This document shows, piece after piece, positions 18,431-26,184 of a DNA stretch of 51,295 bases (position 1 is its first letter; each line of letters begins with the position of its first letter). A program made the position numbers and the translations under genes. Under the pieces are notes generated by a model. That model was not told the DNA's origin and did not search any database. It worked only from the letters and a program-made list of their open reading frames with translations. The stretch comes from an uncultured Prevotellaceae bacterium (lineage in GTDB: Bacteria; Bacteroidota; Bacteroidia; Bacteroidales; Bacteroidaceae): the NCBI GenBank assembly GCA_900320565.1, contig ONSR01000021.1:1-51295 (forward strand). Reading direction: 5' to 3'.

Positions 18431-19221
18431 ACACCAGAAAATATATTATCATTCTGATTGCTGCCTTTTCTTTCGCAGCACATGTTTCCGCTCAATGTTC
18501 CGCGGAGAATACTGCCTTCAATGCTGGCGAGGAACTGACCTACAACCTCTTCTTCAACTGGAAGTTCGTGTGGGTCAATGCTGGTTCTGCTACGATGAAA
18601 GTCTCCCAGACACGGTGGGAAGGCAAACCTGGCTATAAGGCGTACCTCATCACACGCACCAGTCCTCGCCTGGACCGCTTCTTCCTGATGCGCGACACTA
18701 TACAGTGTATTGTCACGGAAGACTTGACGCCGCGTTATTACAAGAAGGGAGCCAACGAAGGCGGGCACTATTATGTGGACGAAGCCTGGTATTCCTATCC
18801 TGGCGGGAAAACCCATCTGCGTCAACGTTTCCAGAACCGTAATGGCGTTGTTACAGAGAAGACATACGACAGCTCCAAGTGTATCTACGATATGATGAGC
18901 CTGTTGCTGCGTGCCCGCTCTTTTGATGTGGATAACATGACTAAAGGCGAGAAGATTCGTGTGCCGTTAACAAGTGGGGACAAGGTGGAGGACATTACTC
19001 TCATCTATCGTGGCCGCGATAACTTCAAGATGAAGAGCACGGGCGTCACCTATCGTTGTCTGGTATTCTCCTTTGTGGAGTATCCCAAAGGAAAGGAGAA
19101 GGAAGTCATCACGTTCTATGTTACCGACGACGAGAACCACATTCCTGTCCGTCTCGACCTCTTCCTGCGCTTTGGCGTAGCAAAGGCTTATATCAATAAA
19201 AGCAAGGGGCTGAGGCACTGA
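18427..19221 (+). CDS. DUF3108 exported protein
   Basis: 264-residue protein with a signal peptide (about 1-22) and a DUF3108 domain. The segment GEELTYNLFFNWKFVWVNAG is the family opening, and DSSKCIYDMMSLLLRAR and TFYVTDDENHIPVRL are typical later motifs. It is predicted to be periplasmic or outer-membrane associated. The start is GTG 18427, overlapping the preceding stop (GTGA). Function is unknown; the tight link with the Ig-like lipoprotein suggests a shared envelope role. Confidence 0.88.
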   Translation: MNTRKYIIILIAAFSFAAHVSAQCSAENTAFNAGEELTYNLFFNWKFVWVNAGSATMKVSQTRWEGKPGYKAYLITRTSPRLDRFFLMRDTIQCIVTEDLTPRYYKKGANEGGHYYVDEAWYSYPGGKTHLRQRFQNRNGVVTEKTYDSSKCIYDMMSLLLRARSFDVDNMTKGEKIRVPLTSGDKVEDITLIYRGRDNFKMKSTGVTYRCLVFSFVEYPKGKEKEVITFYVTDDENHIPVRLDLFLRFGVAKAYINKSKGLRH

Positions 19222-19242
19222 ACTCAATACTGAATCCATATT

Positions 19243-19332
19243 TCTCAATTCATAATACATCCCCTCGCCTTGTTTCACGCAAGGTCTTGGGCGTAGCCTT
19301 TATACATTATATATTATGAATTATGAATTGGG
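19243..19332. repeat. AT-rich inverted element at convergent gene ends
   Basis: Left arm CTCAATTCATAAT (from 19244) and right arm ATTATGAATTATGAATTG (to about 19330) flank a GC-rich centre with CGCCTTG, CAAGGTC and GGGCGTAGCC. The right arm contains the stop codon of the UpxY-like gene. It lies between convergent genes, so it may also terminate transcription. Confidence 0.6.
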
Positions 19333-19845
19333 GATTACCGTCACGTCTTCAGCCTTGACCTCGACTGTAGCAGAACATGCTCCGGGAATCGTGACGATGA
19401 GGCGTTTCGCGCGATGGCCTTCTACGCGCTGAAAGTACCCTCGAATGCCTTGTAGAGGACCGCTTATCACCATTACCTCCTGACCTGGCTTGAACCGAAC
19501 CTGCTCGGCCGACACGATTTCCACAAAGTCGAGACTCGTTGTGCAGACCTTCATAAAGTCGTCCATCTGCCGTTGCGGCACGATGATTTTCTCCATCTTC
19601 CCATTCATTTGCCGCATCATATACTGCAGTTCTGGGCGGGACTTCTTCAGAGCCTGCATCTTTTCCTCGGTTGCATGAATGAAGATAAGGTTGTGGATGG
19701 CTGGTTCCAGCGTGTTTTTGAGGCGGATGCCCCGTTGCATGATGCGCCGCATCGGTACAAATGCCGGCACTCCCAAAGCGTCCATCTCGGCCTTGACCTT
19801 CATCTCGCGCCGGTATGTGACGCGCATCGCGAACCAATTCTCCAT
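19321..19845 (-). CDS. UpxY-type NusG-like transcription antiterminator
   Basis: 174-residue NusG paralogue. The NGN domain begins WFAMRVTYRREMKVKAEMD and the KOW motif is KPGQEVMVISGPLQGIRGYF (about 118-137). In Bacteroides, UpxY proteins promote read-through of long capsule operons encoded directly downstream. Here the gene stands alone: downstream it meets the convergent DUF3108 gene and upstream is tRNA-Pro. I start it at 19845 (MENWFAM), which fits the family; a start at 19911 would lie inside an inverted-repeat element. The target operon is not in this window. Confidence 0.85.
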   Translation of the reverse strand: MENWFAMRVTYRREMKVKAEMDALGVPAFVPMRRIMQRGIRLKNTLEPAIHNLIFIHATEEKMQALKKSRPELQYMMRQMNGKMEKIIVPQRQMDDFMKVCTTSLDFVEIVSAEQVRFKPGQEVMVISGPLQGIRGYFQRVEGHRAKRLIVTIPGACSATVEVKAEDVTVIPNS

Positions 19846-19861
19846 CGGAAAGTGTATATTT

Positions 19862-19927
19862 AAAAGTGAAAAGTGAAAAATGAGAGCGGTAGCAAATCCT
19901 TCATTCTTCACTCTTCATTCTTCACTT
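19862..19927. repeat. Inverted heptamer element upstream of the UpxY-like gene
   Basis: AAAAGTGAAAAGTGAAAAATG (about 19862-19882) is complementary to TTCATTCTTCACTCTTCATT and TCTTCACTT (about 19899-19927), with a 16-base centre. Transcribed toward the antiterminator gene it would form a hairpin in the leader, close to where a NusG-type protein might act (inference). Confidence 0.6.
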
Positions 19928-19933
19928 AACAAG

Positions 19934-20006
19934 TCGGAAAGAGGAGACTCGAACTCCCGACCCCCACGTCCCGAACGTGGTACGCTACCAACTGCGCTAC
20001 TTTCCG
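19934..20006 (-). tRNA. tRNA-Pro (anticodon CGG)
   Basis: On the minus strand a complete 73-base cloverleaf can be drawn. The acceptor is CGGAAAG/CTTTCCG with discriminator A. The anticodon arm is CCACG-TTCGGGA-CGTGG (anticodon CGG) and the T arm is GGGAG-TTCGAGT-CTCCT. CCA is not encoded. Confidence 0.95.
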
Positions 20007-20025
20007 AGTGGTCCTAAAACCGCTG

Positions 20026-20033
20026 CAAAGGTA
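20026..20033 (-). promoter_or_regulatory. tRNA-Pro promoter -7 element
   Basis: TACCTTTG on the minus strand, 19 bases upstream of the mature tRNA 5' end. The -33 region is weak. Confidence 0.55.
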
Positions 20034-20125
20034 CAACAATTAATTGAAAGTTGAAAGTCGAACGTTGAAAAAAGCGACAAACAGCGAGAAAAAATTACTT
20101 TTTCTGCCATTTTTTTATGGAAATG

Positions 20126-20157
20126 CTTGCAGGGTTCGGATTTTTGGCTTACCTTTG
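20126..20157 (+). promoter_or_regulatory. tRNA-Phe promoter
   Basis: CTTG at 20126-20129, a 20-bp spacer and TACCTTTG at 20150-20157. Predicted start near 20161, about 15 bases before the tRNA. Confidence 0.7.
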
Positions 20158-20175
20158 CACTCGCATTTGAAAAAT

Positions 20176-20248
20176 GGTGTCATAGCTCAGTTGGTAGAGC
20201 AAAGGACTGAAAATCCTTGTGTCCCCGGTTCGATTCCTGGTGACACCA
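20176..20248 (+). tRNA. tRNA-Phe (anticodon GAA)
   Basis: Acceptor GGTGTCA/TGACACC with discriminator A. The D arm contains GCTCAGTTGGTAGAGC, and the anticodon arm AGGAC-TGAAAAT-CCT reads GAA. The T arm has GGTTCGATTCC. It is 73 bases without an encoded CCA. Confidence 0.97.
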
Positions 20249-20254
20249 CATCAA

Positions 20255-20290
20255 ATAAAGCGTCAGACAACAGTCTGGCGCTTTATTCGT
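20255..20290 (+). terminator. Terminator of tRNA-Phe
   Basis: A 14-bp stem, 20255-20268 with 20273-20286 (ATAAAGCGTCAGAC pairs with GTCTGGCGCTTTAT, one G-U), loop AACA, followed by TCGTTTTG. Confidence 0.8.
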
Positions 20291-20318
20291 TTTGCCCATT
20301 ACGAAGCATGACGTCTGT

Positions 20319-20472
20319 CAACGCCCTATAGAGGAATGGTCAACGCCCTATAGAGGAATGGTCAACGCCCTATAGAGGAATGCTCAACGCCCTATAGGGG
20401 AACGCTTAACGCCCTATAGGGGAATGGCAAACGCCCTATAGGGGAATTTTCAACGCCCTCTGGAGGGTCTGC
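20319..20472. repeat. 22-bp tandem array, family B (7 copies)
   Basis: Units start at 20319, 20341, 20363, 20385, 20407, 20429 and 20451, an exact 22-bp period. The core is AACGCCCTATAGRGGAAT and the last copy is degenerate. The core includes the palindrome CCCTATAGGG in the later copies. The same family, in reverse orientation, lies on the other side of the 1730-residue protein gene at 26058. Confidence 0.95.
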
Positions 20473-20480
20473 CAACTATC

Positions 20481-20546
20481 CACGTTAAGTTTGCGAAGAT
20501 GGCACGCTAAGTTTACCATCTATCCACGTTAACTATGTCCGTTTAT
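20481..20546. repeat. 22-bp tandem array, family A (3 copies)
   Basis: Cores at 20481 (CACGTTAAGTT), 20503 (CACGCTAAGTT) and 20525 (CACGTTAACTA), 22 bp apart. It follows the family B array but is shifted 8 bp from its phase. Confidence 0.9.
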
Positions 20547-20760
20547 CGTGTTTTGATTGTCATTTTTAACTATTCTGAGCATCAAAAACGTACAAATAGT
20601 GTTATTATCCAAAAAAAGTTGGTTAAAAACTGTCAATATTAAAATTATTATTTGTACTTTTGTGATGGAATATTTTAAAGTTGATATACTATTTTGCCAA
20701 CACACGCCTATATACATTATTATATATATAATTATTTACTAACCTAAACAAAACAAAGCA
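20547..20760 (+). promoter_or_regulatory. AT-rich leader region of the GLUG/dockerin protein gene
   Basis: No gene seen. TACTTTTG at 20655-20662 matches TAnnTTTG and would start transcription near 20666, giving a leader of about 95 bases. No convincing -33 element sits 19-21 bp upstream, so a regulator may be needed or the call may be wrong. Confidence 0.45.
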
Positions 20761-23700
20761 ATGAGAAAGTTTACCTCTCTCGTCATCTTCGCCCTCATGT
20801 GGCTCGTTGGGACAGCTGCTTTCGCCGATGATCATGGATACGTGAACGGTATCTGTACGATGCACGACGCTTGCGACGCACACTTCGAGGCTCCTGAGAA
20901 GGATGCAGATGGCTTCTACATGCTCTACAATGCGGGCAATGTGGAGTGGATCTCGGACTTGGTTGCCAATGGCAATCTCGACCCTAACTGTAAGTTGATG
21001 AACGACATCGACTTTGAGAACATCGAGAACCTGCACCGTCCCATAGGTCCGGACGACGGCAAGAAGTACAACGGCACGTTCGACGGTCAGGGCTTCCGCA
21101 TCAAGAACATGATTATCAACCGTCCGAGTACAGAGCGTCAAGGCTTCTTCGGTGACCTTCGAGGCAACCCGAACAGTCGCGGCGAGGGTACGGTTATCAA
21201 GAACCTTATCATCGACAAGAGCTGCTCCATCACGGGTGCATTGCGTACAGGCGGCATCACGGGTACAGGTCAGAACCGCGACAAGGAGATTGTCATCATG
21301 AACTGTGTGAACGAAGCCAGTATTACTACTACAACCAAGAATGCTGGTGGCATTACTGGCGGCAGCACAAGCAATCATCCTATCTGGAGGATTGAGAACT
21401 GCGTCAACACAGGTACCATCACAGCTATGGGTAACGATAAAGGCGAGAAAGAGTCTGCCGGCATCTCAGGCTGGTTGGGCGACAACGGCTCTACCATTGT
21501 CAAGAACTGTATCAACATAGGCTATGTTGACGGCATCGACGGCAATGGTCGCGGCGTGGTCCGCATGAGCAGAGACTGCTGCGTGAACTGCTACGACCTC
21601 AGCGAGAACGAGATGAATTTCCAATATATCGACCATGAATTCGTGGCCGAAGACATCGTCAACGGCAAGCTTACTTACATCATCAACCAGCTGGCAGGCT
21701 CTATAGTCTATTGGCAGACACTTGGCACTGACGAATACCCCATGCCTTTCAGTACCAGCATGCAAGTCTATCTGCAAGGCGAAGTGATGTGTGATGGAAC
21801 TCCCATCGAAGGCGGAACCTATACGAACAATCCTGTTGAGCCTGTACGTCCGCCTCATGAATACAACGAAGGCACATGGTATTGCATCAATTGCGGCCAG
21901 ATTAACGACAGCTTCTGCGAGAAGGATGCCGACGGTTTCTATCAACTGAACAATGAGTTAGACGTATGCTGGTTTGCCGAGTTCGTCAAGGCAGGCAACG
22001 TTGAAGTAAACGCCAAGTTGAACAGCGACCTCGACTTCACAGACTATTCTATCGATTCAGAGGTTTGCTTCAGTGGTATCGGTGACCGCGACCACGGCTT
22101 CAAGGGTATCTTCGATGGCGGCTTCCATACCGTCAGCAACATGGATATGAGCTGGCGCGAAGGTGAGGAATGGGTTGGCTTCATCAACTTCCTCAACGGC
22201 GGCGCTACAGTCAAGAATCTTCGTGGCGATGCAACCTGCATCATCAGTGCCACGGGCAACGCAGGCTTCATCGGTGGCTCAACAGCTCCTGGTGACATCT
22301 TCCTGGAGAACATTGGCTTCGAGGGCGACGTAAACTGCTCAAGAGCAGGTGCTGGCGGCATCCTGGGCTGCAACACAGGTTCGCAGGCTCACATCTACAT
22401 GACGAATTGCTATTCAACAGGTTTCATCTCTGGTGCAAGTGTCAATGAGAACGGCGCCCTGAGTGCATGGCTCGGAAGTGGCGGCGCAGTTATCACCAAC
22501 TGCTGGTCGTCAGCAACGGTAAGCGGTGTGCAGAACGACGATAAGTATCTTGCTCGCTTCGACAACGCTACCTTCACCAATTGCTATAGCGTCAATGGTA
22601 CACCTCTTCAGTCAACAGTTATTGATGTAGAAGATGTATATAGTGGCGCTCTCTGCTACAAGCTCAACGGCGACCAGGAGAACATCCAGTGGTTCCAGGA
22701 CCTCGATGATCCTGAGTCAATACCATCATTCATGCCTGGTGGCAAGCAGGTATATGTTGTTGCAGAGATGCGTTGCGACGGTACATACGATCCTTCCGAG
22801 GCAAGCTATTCCAATACTCAAGGCTCTAGCATTCCCAGCCATCAGTATGTCGATGGCTTCTGTTCTGTCTGTCATCATCAAGACCCCGACTTCCCATTCC
22901 TGGATGTCTTCCCCAATGCTGACCACGATGTGAACACTGGCTACACAACACATAATGGCGGCGACGGCAGCAACCTTGCTTTTGAAAGCAGTGTTGTTGA
23001 GCACTGGAACTCTTCGTGGTTCGAGAGCTACCAGACCATCAAGAACCTTGAGCCTGGCATCTATCGCCTTCGTGTTCAAGGCTTGAGCCGCGTAGCTCAG
23101 TGGGGCAACGCAGAGCATAATGCATATGCAACAGGCGAACTTAGCGAAGATTATGCACCTCTCTATCACAGCAGCCAGTACTTCGCAGAAGTCAATGGCA
23201 AGAAGATTGCCAATCGATTCAAGGATATTACCGAAGACCGTCAGAAGGATCGTGTAGGTGAAACAGAGAACTACAGCGAAGAGACTGACGCTTGGGTGCC
23301 CAATTCTCGTACTGCCTGCATGAAGTACTTTGCTCGTGGCCTCTATTGGAACGAGCCTATCTACTTTGCAATTGAGAGTGCAGAGGATAGTGTAAATGTT
23401 GGTGTTGAGAACAGTCTTTACCTCTACGGTAACTGGACAGTATGGGACAGTTGGCGTTTGGATAAGTTGGAGGAAGGTGACATCAGCCTCATTCGTGAAC
23501 AGCAAATCGCTGCTATTCAGGAAGAACTTGAAGGACTTGAGCCTCAGGTTTCCCTGAAGGAAGCATATGAAGAAGCCTCAAGCGCCATTACAAATGCAAC
23601 GACTCTTGAGCAGATTATGGATATTGCAGATGTGTTGGCTCGCACTCCAAACCTTATTCGTAGGAGCCACCTTGCTTACGAGGCATTCCAATCTGCAATA

Positions 23701-25953
23701 GAAGCTATTACTGCCGAGCGTGCAGAGCGCACAGACCTCAATGGCGCAGCTACTGACTTGCTTGATAAGTATCTTAATCGCGTCGAGGATGAAAGTGATG
23801 AACTGCCTCATGGCACATTCCTCTATATTCTCAACGAGCGTCAGCTCAGCGAAGAAGAACTGACGGAGGAGATTGCTTTCGCAAAGACTCTGTATAATGA
23901 TGCTATTATGACGAGTATCAGTGTTGGCTCCGATGTAAGCAACATCATCAAGAACGCTGCCTTTACCGAAGATGGTAACTTCAAGGATTGGGAGACACAA
24001 ATCACATTCCAAGGCTCAGCAGGCAGCAACTTCAGCTCTAACACAGGTTTCACGGACATCTATCCCGTTGCTGGTACATGGAATACAGCTTTCAATGTAT
24101 CTCAGTATATTGTGGCCGACATTCCCGACGGCATCTACGAGCTGGAGGCTCCTGCCTTCTATCGTCCCGGCGGCAACGGCTTGGGCGACCTCGAGGGTAA
24201 TGACTACGTGCCCGCCGACCTCTTCATCAATGATTACTATACGCCTGTTATGAACATCTATGCAGGCCAAGTCCTCTATGAAGATGCCATCAACGGTGTG
24301 AACTGCCGTTACGATGCTTCCGGCGACCCCGAGGCTCCTCATAATGGCGAAGCAACAACGGCTCAGGACTTCGATACTGGCTCTGGTTATGTTCCAGAGC
24401 AGCGTCAAGCTGTCAGCTTTGCCTTTGGTGGCGGTCGCTATATAAATAATGTATATGGCGTCGTGACGAATGGCGAACTTCGTCTCGGAATCCGTAACAC
24501 CGGTAAGCCTTGGTATGAGAGCGGTATGACGATGTGGGGCAAGTTCAAACTAACCTATCGTGGTTACTCTGATGAGGTACTCGGAGCTATGATGCAGAAC
24601 TTCGAAAAGCATCTGGATGCCCTCAAATATGCTCGCGATGAGCAATGGAAAATGTTCTACAGCCAGAGCCACATTGATAACCTCGATGAATACATTGCAG
24701 AGGCTAATGCAGCCGTTTCTTCTGATGAAGCATCTATAGAGGATAAGTTGGCTGCCATTAAGAAGCTTAACGATGAATTCAATACCATCGAGGAAAGCTA
24801 TGATGCATATCAGGCACTTGTGGACTTGAGCGAATATTGTTATAATAAGGTTACAGAGCTACAAGAAACAGATCCAACTCTCAGCGATGCATACCAGTCT
24901 GTAGCAGATGAAATCAGTGATCATTATATGAGTGGTGATCTTACTGACGAAGAGGCACGCGAATATCGCGAGTCTATCCTGAATGATCCTGCTATTGGTG
25001 GCGGCTATTATGTTCAGGGCGACCTGATGGATTCCGAAGGCAATGAGCTTGTATATGGCCAGCATAGCACTGTTTATCCTATGGTAGCTCAGGATGACGG
25101 AACGTTCGTCGCTACCGGTGTAGTGGTGCAGAACCGTGCAAACTTGGCTAATGCCAATGCCCGTGCAGGTGTCTATATCAGTCGTTTGGAAGAAGTTTAC
25201 AAGGCTAACCAAGGCACACACCGTTTCGTGACACCAGCTGTTAAGAAGTTCTCTGTTGTTAAAGGCGCTGGCAATGATATCCAGATGATAGGCGGCACCT
25301 ACAACATAACCTATAATCCTGCTGACAGCAGCATCGTATTCGACCTTGTTGGTGAATATCCCTGGCACGATAACGTCTATGTCGTAGGTTCCATCCTTAA
25401 CGTCGATGGCCAGAAACACCGTTGGAAGAACGATGAGATGGCGCCTTTGGCTCATAAGGGCAATGGCATCTATTCTGGTATCGTTACTTTCTACAGAGAT
25501 GACCAAGAGAACATGTATCCCAACTTCACCATCTTCTCTTGCCGTTCAAATACGGCCTCTATCGAACACTCTACTGCTACCCGTGGCGGATGGAACGAAG
25601 GTCGTTATGGCAACGAAGAGAACAAGCTTATTCTCGAGGACGGCGTGACTATGGCTGACCTGATTCGCGGAGTGGACCGCAAGTGGTACATGAACTGGGA
25701 CGAGAGTGTAGAGGGTGATGCTCACGATTACCTTATTACTTTCGACATGAATCATGGTACTGTGCGTGTAGGCAGAATGAAGGGTGATGTCAACGATGAT
25801 AGCGAAGCAAATCTCGCAGACTATCAGACTATCTTGGGCCTCATGGCAAGAGATGCCGATGTGTCCGAGAATCCTGCTGCTGATGTCAATGGTGATGGCG
25901 AGATTAATCTTGCTGATGCTCAGACCATCTTGGGCATTATGGCTGCACAGTAA
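20761..25953 (+). CDS. Very large secreted GLUG-repeat protein with C-terminal dockerin
   Basis: 1730-residue exported protein, signal peptide about 1-22. Two related modules (about 45-270 and 380-620) each begin EKDADGFY and continue into GLUG-like repeats (FDGQGFRIKNM, GGITGG; FDGGFHTVSNM, GGILG), expected to form a beta-solenoid. Cysteine pairs recur between modules (GICTMHDAC, YCINCG, GFCSVCHHQ). A jelly-roll-like domain (about 720-860), a helical FIVAR-like stretch, a second beta domain (about 1070-1260), another helical stretch and an outer-membrane glycan-binding-like segment follow. The last ~57 residues are a dockerin: two calcium loops of the form DVNxDxE with LADYQTILGLMA and LADAQTILGIMA. 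It is probably a surface adhesin or glycan binder. No enzyme active site is seen. A strong hairpin follows the stop. Confidence 0.85.
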   Translation: MRKFTSLVIFALMWLVGTAAFADDHGYVNGICTMHDACDAHFEAPEKDADGFYMLYNAGNVEWISDLVANGNLDPNCKLMNDIDFENIENLHRPIGPDDGKKYNGTFDGQGFRIKNMIINRPSTERQGFFGDLRGNPNSRGEGTVIKNLIIDKSCSITGALRTGGITGTGQNRDKEIVIMNCVNEASITTTTKNAGGITGGSTSNHPIWRIENCVNTGTITAMGNDKGEKESAGISGWLGDNGSTIVKNCINIGYVDGIDGNGRGVVRMSRDCCVNCYDLSENEMNFQYIDHEFVAEDIVNGKLTYIINQLAGSIVYWQTLGTDEYPMPFSTSMQVYLQGEVMCDGTPIEGGTYTNNPVEPVRPPHEYNEGTWYCINCGQINDSFCEKDADGFYQLNNELDVCWFAEFVKAGNVEVNAKLNSDLDFTDYSIDSEVCFSGIGDRDHGFKGIFDGGFHTVSNMDMSWREGEEWVGFINFLNGGATVKNLRGDATCIISATGNAGFIGGSTAPGDIFLENIGFEGDVNCSRAGAGGILGCNTGSQAHIYMTNCYSTGFISGASVNENGALSAWLGSGGAVITNCWSSATVSGVQNDDKYLARFDNATFTNCYSVNGTPLQSTVIDVEDVYSGALCYKLNGDQENIQWFQDLDDPESIPSFMPGGKQVYVVAEMRCDGTYDPSEASYSNTQGSSIPSHQYVDGFCSVCHHQDPDFPFLDVFPNADHDVNTGYTTHNGGDGSNLAFESSVVEHWNSSWFESYQTIKNLEPGIYRLRVQGLSRVAQWGNAEHNAYATGELSEDYAPLYHSSQYFAEVNGKKIANRFKDITEDRQKDRVGETENYSEETDAWVPNSRTACMKYFARGLYWNEPIYFAIESAEDSVNVGVENSLYLYGNWTVWDSWRLDKLEEGDISLIREQQIAAIQEELEGLEPQVSLKEAYEEASSAITNATTLEQIMDIADVLARTPNLIRRSHLAYEAFQSAIEAITAERAERTDLNGAATDLLDKYLNRVEDESDELPHGTFLYILNERQLSEEELTEEIAFAKTLYNDAIMTSISVGSDVSNIIKNAAFTEDGNFKDWETQITFQGSAGSNFSSNTGFTDIYPVAGTWNTAFNVSQYIVADIPDGIYELEAPAFYRPGGNGLGDLEGNDYVPADLFINDYYTPVMNIYAGQVLYEDAINGVNCRYDASGDPEAPHNGEATTAQDFDTGSGYVPEQRQAVSFAFGGGRYINNVYGVVTNGELRLGIRNTGKPWYESGMTMWGKFKLTYRGYSDEVLGAMMQNFEKHLDALKYARDEQWKMFYSQSHIDNLDEYIAEANAAVSSDEASIEDKLAAIKKLNDEFNTIEESYDAYQALVDLSEYCYNKVTELQETDPTLSDAYQSVADEISDHYMSGDLTDEEAREYRESILNDPAIGGGYYVQGDLMDSEGNELVYGQHSTVYPMVAQDDGTFVATGVVVQNRANLANANARAGVYISRLEEVYKANQGTHRFVTPAVKKFSVVKGAGNDIQMIGGTYNITYNPADSSIVFDLVGEYPWHDNVYVVGSILNVDGQKHRWKNDEMAPLAHKGNGIYSGIVTFYRDDQENMYPNFTIFSCRSNTASIEHSTATRGGWNEGRYGNEENKLILEDGVTMADLIRGVDRKWYMNWDESVEGDAHDYLITFDMNHGTVRVGRMKGDVNDDSEANLADYQTILGLMARDADVSENPAADVNGDGEINLADAQTILGIMAAQ

Positions 25954-26001
25954 ACGCCTATTCCCTTCTTTTCGGAGCAAGGGTTACAAATGAATAACAA
26001 A

Positions 26002-26030
26002 TCCCCCTGCGGTTCAGTGCCGCAGGGGGA
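26002..26030. terminator. Hairpin after the GLUG/dockerin gene
   Basis: Perfect 11-bp GC-rich stem TCCCCCTGCGG / CCGCAGGGGGA (26002-26012 with 26020-26030) and 7-base loop, followed by TTATTATATG. It is probably the terminator for the upstream gene, and its symmetry may also serve recG from the other side. Confidence 0.75.
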
Positions 26031-26057
26031 TTATTATATGCATGCGGGGGGATGGGC

Positions 26058-26145
26058 CATTCCCCTATAGGGCGTTGTTCATTCCCCTATAGGGCGTTGT
26101 TCATTCCCCTATAGGGCGTTTGTTGTTCCCCTATAGGGCATCATT
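26058..26145. repeat. 22-bp tandem array, family B in reverse orientation (4 copies)
   Basis: Units start at 26058, 26080, 26102 and 26124. The core CATTCCCCTATAGGGCGTT is the reverse complement of the family B unit at 20319. The two arrays flank the 5.2-kb GLUG/dockerin gene in opposite orientations. Confidence 0.95.
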
Positions 26146-26184
26146 AAAGGTATTAGTATGTGTTTATGGATATGTGAAAGGAGG

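Noticed and set aside
20319-26145. 22-bp arrays as a CRISPR
   Set aside because: Units are too short, the variable part is about 10 bp and only drifts from copy to copy, and there are no cas genes.
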